The position numbers were made by a program, and so were the translations under genes. Below the pieces are notes generated by a model. It saw only the letters and a list, made by a program, of their open reading frames with translations. It was not told where the DNA came from and did not search any database. Source: an uncultured Clostridia bacterium (GTDB taxonomy: Bacteria > Bacillota > Clostridia > TANB77 > CAG-508). Taken from it: a DNA stretch of 64,000 nucleotides. Below, piece by piece: positions 26,981-36,200 of this stretch. The stretch lies in NCBI GenBank assembly GCA_934154805.1, contig CAKPGM010000002.1, positions 69,408 to 133,407 of the forward strand, read 5' to 3'. How positions within the stretch are numbered: the first letter of the stretch is position 1; each line of letters starts with the position of its first letter.

Positions 26981-27103
26981 ATGGTAGAAATACAGGCATT
27001 AATCGCAACAATATACATATTATATTATTCATTAATTGGAGTAACTATCATAGCAATTGCCTTTATTATAGCATTAGCAGTAATTCTGAGCAAGAGCGAA
27101 TAA
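26981..27103 (+). CDS. 40-residue hydrophobic peptide, putative type I toxin
   Basis: The frame opens at ATG 26981 after AAGGAGGTGAG, a full-length ribosome binding site. The product begins MVEIQALIATIYILYYSLIG and is almost entirely one or two membrane stretches, ending in LSKSE. The ribosome site is locked in a stem: CCTCC (26959-26963) pairs with GGAGG (26968-26972) around an AACAA loop. A 13-codon reading frame in the leader (26934-26975) ends on this same site. Small hydrophobic peptides with occluded ribosome sites and a convergent antisense RNA are the hallmark of type I toxins. Similarity to a named toxin family is not certain. Confidence 0.65.
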   Translation: MVEIQALIATIYILYYSLIGVTIIAIAFIIALAVILSKSE

Positions 27104-27104
27104 A

Positions 27105-27194
27105 CCAATAAAAAAACACATCTGTTAACTTTGACGAGTCAGATGTGTTAAAACATTTTACTTGGCAAACCACGTTTGTGGTTTCTCATTTTCT
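27105..27194 (-). ncRNA. Putative antisense RNA (antitoxin)
   Basis: A minus-strand transcript is predicted from the perfect promoter at 27201-27229, starting near 27194 and ending at the hairpin 27115-27149 followed on this strand by a run of U. Length is about 90 nt. It is complementary to the 3' part of the peptide mRNA, just past its stop codon, as in TxpA/RatA-type pairs. Its 5' leader (hairpin AAACCAC/GTGGTTT) repeats the leader of the sense transcript and contains a 13-codon frame (27189-27148). Confidence 0.6.
27111..27149. terminator. Shared terminator hairpin of the convergent pair
   Basis: Stem AACACATCTG (27115-27124) with CAGATGTGTT (27140-27149), perfect over 10 bp, with an inner ACT/AGT helix. 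The A-run at 27111-27116 gives a good U-tract to the minus-strand RNA. On the plus strand the tail is poorer, so some read-through is likely. Confidence 0.75.
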
Positions 27195-27196
27195 AT
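27164..27196 (-). repeat. Right arm of mirrored leader repeat
   Basis: GGCAAACCA (27164-27172), 10 nt, TTCTCATTTTCTAT (27183-27196): the exact inverse of the left arm at 26927-26959 with equal spacing. The middle 10 nt differ at most positions. Confidence 0.8.
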
Positions 27197-27200
27197 TTCT

Positions 27201-27229
27201 ATTATACACGCATAAGTAAACTTTGTCAA
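27201..27229 (-). promoter_or_regulatory. Perfect sigma-A promoter on minus strand
   Basis: Read on the minus strand: TTGACA (27229-27224), 17-bp spacer, TATAAT (27206-27201). It fires leftward into the peptide locus and has no protein gene of normal size downstream. It is better than the promoter of the peptide mRNA. Confidence 0.85.
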
Positions 27230-27243
27230 TCATTTAGAAAATT

Positions 27244-27498
27244 TTATACATGATGACTATACTTTAATTTTGTCGCTTGACCCCCTCTAATATGTCTTTC
27301 TGCTTTGTTTTCGTCTAAGATAATTCTGACCTCGGAAGCGAGAGCGGGATTTATTTTTAATAATCGTTCACTAACATCTTTGTGCACTGTTGATTTAGAA
27401 ATTCCGTATCTTTTAGCTGCACCTCTAACCGTATCTTTTGAATCTATAATATATTGAGCTAATTTTACAGCTCGTTCTTCAATTGAAACTCCAATCAT
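27244..27498 (-). CDS. spoIIID: Sporulation transcription factor SpoIIID
   Basis: An 84-residue protein: IEERAVKLAQYIIDSKDTVRGAAKRYGISKSTVHKDVSERL is the helix-turn-helix of SpoIIID, followed by KINPALASEVR and HIRGGQATKLKY, the C-terminal basic part. It controls mother-cell genes together with sigma-E and sigma-K. I chose ATG at 27498, which has GGGGG 8 nt upstream and matches the family's N-terminus, over the ATG-less extension to 27543. It is transcribed divergently from yabG. Confidence 0.93.
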   Translation of the reverse strand: MIGVSIEERAVKLAQYIIDSKDTVRGAAKRYGISKSTVHKDVSERLLKINPALASEVRIILDENKAERHIRGGQATKLKYSHHV

Positions 27499-27515
27499 AA
27501 AGAAAACCCCCATAT

Positions 27516-27539
27516 GAATACATTTGTTTAATTGTATTC
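27516..27539 (-). promoter_or_regulatory. Inverted repeat in spoIIID leader
   Basis: GAATACA (27516-27522) and TGTATTC (27533-27539), 7-bp arms with a 10-nt loop, just upstream of the spoIIID ribosome site. Could be an operator or a leader hairpin. Confidence 0.35.
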
Positions 27540-27622
27540 GCAATAGGGTTGTATTATGAATTTATTTCTACGAACAATAACATTCTACAAAATACGACAT
27601 ATAATGTAGTAGGTGATATAAG

Positions 27623-28432
27623 ATGAAACTTAGAAAAGGCGATATTGTAGGAAGAAAATCTTATAACAAAGATATTGCATTTGTTATAAATAATATAATA
27701 AAAAATAATGATGGAGAATTTGCTGTACTAAAAGGACTTATACTGAGAATTGAGGCAGATGCTCCAATTGAGGATTTGGAATTATTAGATAATAAGCAAG
27801 TAATTCATATAGTCAATAAATTTAATAAAGAATTAGAAAAAAGAAAAAAGAAAGAACTAAAGACAATAAGTCATAATTTAGAGAGAAATAGAGAAAGATA
27901 TGGAAGAATACTACACTTAGATGGAGATAAAAAGTATAGCGAGAAATCAGAAAGAGTGTATAAAAGTATGGGACTAGATGTAGTTGTGAAAAACATTCCA
28001 GAGAGTAAACAACCACAAATGATATATGCATTATTAAGCAAATATAATCCGGATATTTTAATTGTTACAGGACACGATGGAATGATAAAGAAAGGGCATA
28101 ATTATAACGACATTTATAACTACAGAAATTCAAAATATTTTATAGAAACAGTAAAGAGAGCTAGAAGATGGGAGTTTGGAGAAAACAAATTAGCAATATT
28201 TGCAGGTGCTTGTCAAAGTTATTATGAAGCAATAATGAAAGCGGGAGCAAATTTTGCGTCATCTCCGGCAAGAATATTAATAGATTTTAAGGATCCACTG
28301 GTGGTTGCAGAGAAGATTGCAAAGACTGATTCGAACAAATTTGTAACAATAAAAGATATAGAAGATGACCTAAGAGATGGGGAGAAAGGAATAAATGGAA
28401 GTGGTGCTATGGGAAAGAAAAAAAATCCATAA
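27623..28432 (+). CDS. yabG: Sporulation-specific protease YabG
   Basis: A 269-residue protein beginning LRKGDIVGRKSYNKDIAFVI, the YabG start. The catalytic-type regions RILHLDGDKKYSEKS, LIVTGHDGM and IFAGACQSYYEAIMKAGANFASSPARILI fit the U57 cysteine peptidase family. YabG trims coat proteins in the mother cell late in sporulation. Upstream, CATATAAT at 27598-27605 resembles a -10 element for mother-cell sigma factors, though a -35 is unclear. It faces away from spoIIID. Confidence 0.92.
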   Translation: MKLRKGDIVGRKSYNKDIAFVINNIIKNNDGEFAVLKGLILRIEADAPIEDLELLDNKQVIHIVNKFNKELEKRKKKELKTISHNLERNRERYGRILHLDGDKKYSEKSERVYKSMGLDVVVKNIPESKQPQMIYALLSKYNPDILIVTGHDGMIKKGHNYNDIYNYRNSKYFIETVKRARRWEFGENKLAIFAGACQSYYEAIMKAGANFASSPARILIDFKDPLVVAEKIAKTDSNKFVTIKDIEDDLRDGEKGINGSGAMGKKKNP

Positions 28433-28495
28433 AAACAATGGACAATTATAACTAGTTATGATAAACTTAGTATAAATTAGGAGGATATTGCACAA

Positions 28496-28618
28496 ATGAA
28501 TTTTAATGATTTAGAATCAAGTGAATTGCTAGAGATATACAATAAAATTGAAGCTTTTATAGACTTCTTAAATAAAGAAGTAAAAAACGCTGAAAAATTA
28601 GGAGAAGCAAATGAATAA
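28496..28618 (+). CDS. 40-residue acidic helical peptide
   Basis: ATG 28496 follows TAGGAGG and opens a 40-codon frame that overlaps the next start by 8 nt. The product (starts MNFNDLESSELLEIYNKIEA, ends KLGEANE) is predicted to be one long amphipathic helix. The overlap means its translation probably feeds the downstream coiled-coil gene. It may be a partner of that protein. Confidence 0.6.
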   Translation: MNFNDLESSELLEIYNKIEAFIDFLNKEVKNAEKLGEANE

Positions 28619-30179
28619 GATATTAGAAAAAATTGAAACAGATAAAGAAGTTTTATCTACAATGCCAACAAATAACAAAAAGAACATTGCTCATTATATT
28701 GAAACTGTAAAAGAATTGAGCGAAGAATATGAGAAGAGTAAGCAGGAAATTTTTAACGAGTTGGATAAAAGATATAAAAAAATCATATCTGTAAATGAGA
28801 ATAAAGAATTAAAAACACAAAAGGCAGAAATATCAGAAATAGAGAATATGCTTGAAATAATAAATCCAATAAAAACCGCATATGAAAAGATGGGGTTAGA
28901 TAAAAGAATCTATAAATTAGGCAGATTTTATAAGGAAAATTTAGAGAGCATAAATGATGAGATATTATCTTGTATAAATAAATTTTATTCAGTGGGAATA
29001 AATGTAACTGCAGATGATTTTAACTACAGTATGTATGTAAATGAATATATGCAGGTATTTTTTGATGAGATGAAAAAAGAGGGTGTAAATTCTGATGTTG
29101 TAAAAAATAAATTTGAAGAAATCTATTGGAAATGTCCTGACCTAATAATCCATATAGAATTAAACATTAGATATATTTATATAAAAAATCAAAAACAAAT
29201 AGATAAATATTATGAAAAGAGAAAAACAGAATTATTAAACAATATAAATGCAAAGCCAGAACAAATAGAGGAAAAATATCTATTCTTAAAACAAAAAAAT
29301 AAAGAAAAAGAAGAAACAGATAAATATATATTGCTACAAAAATTCTTAAATGGTGAACTAGATATAAATAACTATGAAGAAGATAAAATAAAAACAGAGT
29401 ATTTAAAATTAATACCAGAGAGTGTTATAGAAAATGCTTCGAAGAAACAAAAGAAAGAGATAACTCAAAATTCAATAAAGTTTTTAAACAGTTTGCAGGA
29501 ATACAAAGAGTATTTAAAGTTCCAATTTGTATTTGAAAATATAAAAAATAGATACAAAGATAAGGATCAATATAAAAATCTTTATAATGCTACTCAAAAA
29601 GAAATAAATGCTAAAGAGAAAAAGATAAAAAGTTTAAATGGGAAAATGAGTAGTAAAGGTCTATTTGGAAAAAAAGACAAAAAAGATAAACAAGCAGTAG
29701 AATATAATTCTACAATATTAGAGCTAAAAGAACTATACAAAAAATTAGATGATGCAGAAATATATTCAAAAATAATAGAACAACTAAAAGATGATTCAAC
29801 AATTTATGATGCATTATATTTTGCAAGCCAATTTAATAATTATCTAGTTGATTGTATAATAGAAAACAATAAAAATATAACACAAGAGGAAATAGAACAA
29901 TTTGTTCAAGACTTAAAAAGATTCCTAGAAAGTCCATATAATATAATTACAAAAAATATTACAATTTTAGAAGAAAAAGATATTTCAATAATAATTTCAG
30001 ACAGATATAAATTATTAAATTTTATGATTAGTAAAGAAGATATAACTGAATCGAATTTAGATAATTTAATTGAAACATTACAGAAAATAAAAGAATATTA
30101 TAATTTGCAAAAAAGTGGATTAAATGTGGAAGAAATAAAGTTTATATGTAACTTTAAGAAAATACTAAATAAAAAATAA
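28611..30179 (+). CDS. Large cytoplasmic helical protein, unknown function
   Basis: A 522-residue, Lys/Glu-rich protein with no signal peptide or membrane segment. Most of it is predicted helical and coiled coil (for example residues 30-85 and 325-375). A basic patch, SLNGKMSSKGLFGKKDKKDK, lies near residues 344-363. No known domain is recognised. It is framed by a 40-residue peptide overlapping its start and by the giant surface-protein gene 23 nt downstream, so it is likely made together with that protein. Confidence 0.6.
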   Translation: MNKILEKIETDKEVLSTMPTNNKKNIAHYIETVKELSEEYEKSKQEIFNELDKRYKKIISVNENKELKTQKAEISEIENMLEIINPIKTAYEKMGLDKRIYKLGRFYKENLESINDEILSCINKFYSVGINVTADDFNYSMYVNEYMQVFFDEMKKEGVNSDVVKNKFEEIYWKCPDLIIHIELNIRYIYIKNQKQIDKYYEKRKTELLNNINAKPEQIEEKYLFLKQKNKEKEETDKYILLQKFLNGELDINNYEEDKIKTEYLKLIPESVIENASKKQKKEITQNSIKFLNSLQEYKEYLKFQFVFENIKNRYKDKDQYKNLYNATQKEINAKEKKIKSLNGKMSSKGLFGKKDKKDKQAVEYNSTILELKELYKKLDDAEIYSKIIEQLKDDSTIYDALYFASQFNNYLVDCIIENNKNITQEEIEQFVQDLKRFLESPYNIITKNITILEEKDISIIISDRYKLLNFMISKEDITESNLDNLIETLQKIKEYYNLQKSGLNVEEIKFICNFKKILNKK

Positions 30180-30202
30180 TTGTATGGAGAAAAACATATA
30201 AA

Positions 30203-33200
30203 ATGAGGAAAACAAGACAGAAAAAGCGTGCTATAATAAGTAAAAAAAGAGTATTTATTTTAATATGTTTAATAATGTTGACTATTTTCGAAGTAATAGC
30301 TTTTAGAGACTCAAGAGCTAATAAAGTAATAGAAATTTCAGTCAACATTATTGATAGTGCTTCTCGCTTGGAAGATAAGCAAATAATATTGAATGCTGTA
30401 AATTCTAATGGAAAGGACTATTGTTTGGCGTTGCCAGAATATGTTGATAACAAGAAAATAAAAGAATATATAGTAGAAGAAACTCTGTATGAAGAAGTCA
30501 TAGAAAATAATAATGAAGACAAAGTTAAAGAAACAGAGAACCTAGAAACAACAAGTGAAAATGCTGCAACTGGAAAAAATATAATAGAAAATGCTATAAA
30601 CAATAAAACGACTAATGTACTTGAAGAAGAAAATACAATTATAGAAGATGAAAAAATAGCAGAAGAACCAAAGGCAGAAGAAACTGTACAAGAAGAAAAG
30701 AAAGTAATAGAGACAAAAAAAGAAAAAAGCATACAACCTAATGAAAGCATTATTCTAACAAAAGATGAAATTGAAAATAAAACAATTACAATTAAAGTTG
30801 TATATGATACCCAAGAAAAAGATGACATTATTTTATATAATCAAGAAATTAATGCGGAAATAGAAGAAAACCAAGAAATATCAACCAATAACAATATAAA
30901 GATTGATGGTTATATGCCGATAGGTGCGACTGCCAAAGCAACAATAATTACCAGAGATGACATACAAGATAAAATCGATAACATATTAACAGATAAAGTT
31001 TCATTAAGAGTTGCATATGATATAAAAATTATATATAACGAAGAAGAATATGAACCAGAAGCATTTGATACAGATGTTAAAGTAACTATAGTTGGAATGG
31101 AAGAGATAAATACTAGAAAACAAAAATATAAAGTACTACACATAGATTCAGAAAATACTGTTGAAGAAATAAAGACCGTAGAATCTTTGAAAGACACAGT
31201 TTCTTTTACAGCAAAAGAATTTTCTACTTATGCAGTATTACTTGAGAGTGATATAAGTACAATGTCATTATCAGCTAATATGGATTCTGCAAGTGTATGG
31301 GAAGGAGATACTGCAACAGGCTTTAGATTCGGAGAAGGAACAGCAAGTTATCCATATCTGATTTCTAGTGGAGAAGAACTTTCGTATTTAGCAAACCAAG
31401 TAAATAATGGTAACTCGTATGATGGACAATATTTCTCTTTGATTAGCGATATAAATTTAAATGATAAAGAGTGGACACCTATAGGAAATTACAATAACTC
31501 ATTTAAAGGAATTTTTAATGGAGAAGGACATACTATAGCAAATGCAACAATAACGCTTCCAAGTGCTACGCCAACATCAGTATCTTCATATGGACTTTTT
31601 GGAAGCATTGGAGGAGGAAATAGCAAAGCAACAATAAAGAATGTGCAAATAGAGAATATTACTATTTTAATAACTGCAAATGGAGCAACGAGTAACAATA
31701 ATAATGCAAAAGGTTATAACATTGGAATAGTAACTGGAACTATGTTTAGAAATTCTGCTGTAAAAAATGTTATAGTTAATAGTGGAAGTATTGAAGATAC
31801 AAACACAATGACATTAAGAACAAATGCTACACAGATATTTGTAGGAGGAATAGCTGGACTTGCTACTAATAGCACAAGTTCAACAGCGGATCCGGGTAAC
31901 GGAAACAGATATGAAATAGAAAACTGTTATTCAAATGTGGATGTAAATTTAGCAATACGACCTTATTCTAGCTGGTATGGTGGCTCACAGTATGCAACAG
32001 CTGGTCAATATGCGGTAGGTGGAATAATTGGTGGCATAAGAAATCAAGCAGTTTGGCCACAAAATTGTTTATATAAAGGAAACTTAAATGCAACTAACGC
32101 ATTCACTGGACCTATATTTGCATATGTAAGAGGAAATACTAATATAGGAAATGCAAATAATTTTAGAACGATTTGGTATGGATATGATGCAGGAACAATA
32201 ACAGATACAATAAATAGTTATTTTACATCATATAGCACAAATAACAGATCTTTTACAACGAGTGTAACAAGTCAAAATTCGAATGAATATGTTAGCAGTA
32301 GTTATATGGGATATGTACAAGGTGTAAATAAGGGATTATATACAAGTAATACTAACTCGATGTTAAATAATTTCAATAATTATGTATCTCGAAATACAGG
32401 AGAAAATTATTTGAATTGGTATTTTGATGACAGAACCGAATCATATTACTTTACACCAGTGCTAACGGCAGAAATAATAAAGAATGTACCAGAGTATATA
32501 GTACAAGTTAATGATGGATTAGCTACAGGAAACTATACATATAAATGGTATATAGACGGAGTATTAGATGAAAGCATAACAACTAATACTATGACAAAAC
32601 CATCTTCATGGGAGACGGAGTATAATGTCGAAGTATTAGTTAGTAATGGCATTCAATATACAATGCTTAGCTTTACTATTCCGCTATACGAAATACATGT
32701 CTCGTTTGAATATACAAATGGAGTACTTACAGGTAGGTTGGAAGGAACAGGATTGCAGGATCCAAACTTTAATTTGGCGGATTATACATATCAATGGTAT
32801 GAACTTGATATATCAGGAGAAGAAACATTATTAGAAGGAAAAACACAAACTAGTATTACAGGTTTGGAGAATGGCCTTGATTATAAACTAGTTGCTACTA
32901 ATAATAAATATGAATATATGACAGCGGAAGGTACCTATACATCTACTACAAGAAATGTTATTTATTGTGATCACAACAATGGAAATGACTATAATGATGG
33001 ATATACTCCACAAACACCAGTAAGGACTCTATCAACAGCCTATAGAAAATTTTCTACATCAACAACTAGAAATGAAAATGTAATAGTATTAATGGGCAAT
33101 TATTCAGATTCAAATAGTGGTGGCGGCTGGGGAGGCTGGGGTGACCAAAGCTCTAGATATCTAGACAGTGCCACTTCTACGACATATAATCGAAATGTTA

Positions 33201-36200
33201 CAATAACAGGAAAGTATGGTGGACAAGATTATAATGGAGTATTGTACTTTGAAGCAAGTAATAATTATAGATACTTAAATGGAAATACAACATTTATGTA
33301 TATGACATTTAATGGAGAAGGAAGTCAAACATACTTTTACTTACAAGGCTATAGTCTTACAATGGGAGAGGGCGTAGTTATGAAAAACTACGCAACATCA
33401 AATACTAACCAAGGACTTATAGAGGGAAATTCACCGGCATTCCATATGTTTGCCGGATGGATGCAATATAATTATTCTTCATTACCAAGAACTGATGCAA
33501 AGATTCTAATTAAGAGTGGAACGTATGGAAGAATTCTGCTTGGAGGAAGTAGTGGAACAAGTAGTGCATCAAGTATAACAATGAGAACATCTCATAACTT
33601 TATGGGAACATCTTTAACAAATGACTTATATAAATCTGAAATAACAATAGATATAAAAAATAGTACAACTCCATCTAATTATACATATGACATTAACTTA
33701 TTAGGAGGAGGAAGTACTTGTGGTAATATTTATGGAGATGTTACTGTTAATATAAAAAACGGTACAGTAGGAAGAACCCTTGGAGCAAGCATTGGAGACT
33801 CGAGTTATAGACCTAATAATTGGTATTGGCCGATTAATACATATATAGGAACAAGTACTATCAATATGACAGGTGGAAGTGTTACTGAAATGTACGGTGG
33901 CTGCTTGGGAAGAAATATGAGTGCAATTGGTGGAGGTTGGCAAACTTCAACAATAGGATGTGATTCATATTTCTATGGAACCGTTAACATTAATATCTCT
34001 GGAGGAACAGTAACCAAAACTATATATGGTGCAGGAGCCGGAGGAGTTTCGGGATATGATGCAAATTCATCTGATGAATATAAAAGCTATGGAGCAGATA
34101 TAGATACAATTGTTAATATAAATATAACAGGTGGAACTATAAATGCTGATATATTTGGAGGAGGATATGGATATACAGAATATCTAACAGCTTCTACAAC
34201 TCAACTAGATGGTGGAACTCTATATGGAACCAGCAATATAAATATCTCTGGTTCACCAATAATAAATGGTAATATATATGCGGCTGGAAAAGGATATGAT
34301 TTAGCGTCAAATAGAACTGAACTAGCACAAATGAAAGGAAATTCTAATATAACAATATCTGGAACACCTTCAATTACTGGAAGCATATATGGAGCTGGAA
34401 TGGGACTTTCTAATTATGCGGATATGGCAAAACTAGAGGGAACATCTACAGTAAATATAAATGGAGATTTATCTATAAATGTATTTGGTGGAGGAAATAT
34501 AGCAAAAACTCAAGGAACAACAAATATCAACATAAACTCAGGCAACCATACAGCAGACATTTATGGTGGAGGAAATGTAGGTATTGTAGATGGAGAAACA
34601 AATGTAAATATAAATGGTGGACAATCACAAGATGTTTATGGTGGAGGTAAGTCAGCAGAAGTAACGGCTCAAACCAATGTATATATGAAAGGTGGAACAG
34701 CACAAAATGTATTTGGTGGAGGAAATGAAGCTGGAACACCAACAACTAATTTGTATTTGCAGGGAGCTACTATAACAAACGTATATGGTGGATCTAATAA
34801 GACTGGTGACGTTGACAACAGTAATGTAACGACAACATCAGGAACTGCAGAAAATGTATATGGTGGAAATAATCAGGGTGGACAAACTAATACCTCTCAC
34901 ATAACTACTAATGGAGGAACAATTGTAAATGTATTTGGTGGAGGAAACCAAGCTGATACAACAACTTCATATGTAACTACAAATAGTGGAAAAATAACTA
35001 ATGTATTTGGAGGAGCAAACCAAGCTGATGTAACAACAACTAATGTTGATATAAAAGGTGGCAACATTGAAAAAGCATTTGGTGGATCAAACCAAAGTGG
35101 TACAGTTACACAAAGTAATGTTACTTTAGAAAATTCTTCTACAAGTCAGGCGTTAGGCGGAATAAAAATGGAAGTAAGTTATACCGCTGTGGAAGCTGAA
35201 GAATGGAGAAAAACACAAAACCCAGGATATGTTACATATGTAACTGTTGGAATAAAATATACAAATAATACAAATACAACAATTGATAAATGGCAATCAT
35301 ATATAGATGCGCCAGGGTCTAAATTGCTAGATAATTACAGTTCTGATAGTAAAATAACGGAAGCAAATGGAAGATATACAATAAACCAAGATAGTAGATG
35401 GACAGCAGGAAGTATACATTCATTACCTGCGAATGGAACATACGAAATAAAAGATGTACACTTAATGTCAAGTATACAGGCATCAGAATTTACACTTACA
35501 TACAATTTTGAAGGACAAGGAAATGATGGTAATTCATACCAAGATACTAATACGGGCTTTACAATATTTGGAGGAAATAACAAAGGTGGACAAACAACTA
35601 CCAGCAATGTAAATATAGAATCAGGTTATTGCTTTGCTGCATATGGAGGTAACAATGAAGGCGGAACAAACCCAACTAGCAATGTTATCGTAAATGGGGG
35701 AAAAGCTAAAGAAGTATATGGTGGAAACAACTTAGGTGGAACTAATACTACAAGTAATGTAACTGTAAATGGAGGAACTGTTGAAGATGTATATGGTGGT
35801 GGCAATAGAGCTGTTACAACTATTCCAAATGTAACAATTCAACAGGATGCTATAATAACAGGATCTGTATATGGTGGAGGAAACCAAGCAGGAATAGATA
35901 CTAATACAAATGTTAATATTCTTGGAGGAACCATTACTGGAAATGTATATGGTGGTGGAAACGAGGGAACTGTTACAGGAAATACTTATATGCACGTAAA
36001 AGATGCAGTATTAGAAGCATCAGCATATGCAGGAGGTAATGGAACTACAGCCACAGTATTTGGAAATGCAAATATTGTAGTAGAAGGAAATGCAAATATA
36101 GCAGAAAGTGTCTTTGGTGGAGGAAATCAAGCTAAAACAGGAACAGAAGAAAATAATAATTCAAATAGTACTGTGAATATAGTAGGTGGAACAATTGGAA

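Noticed and set aside
26927..27196. Interpretation of the inverted repeats as ends of an insertion sequence or MITE
   Set aside because: No target-site duplication is seen at the edges, and both arms coincide with promoter start sites. Kept only as an alternative to the small-RNA reading.
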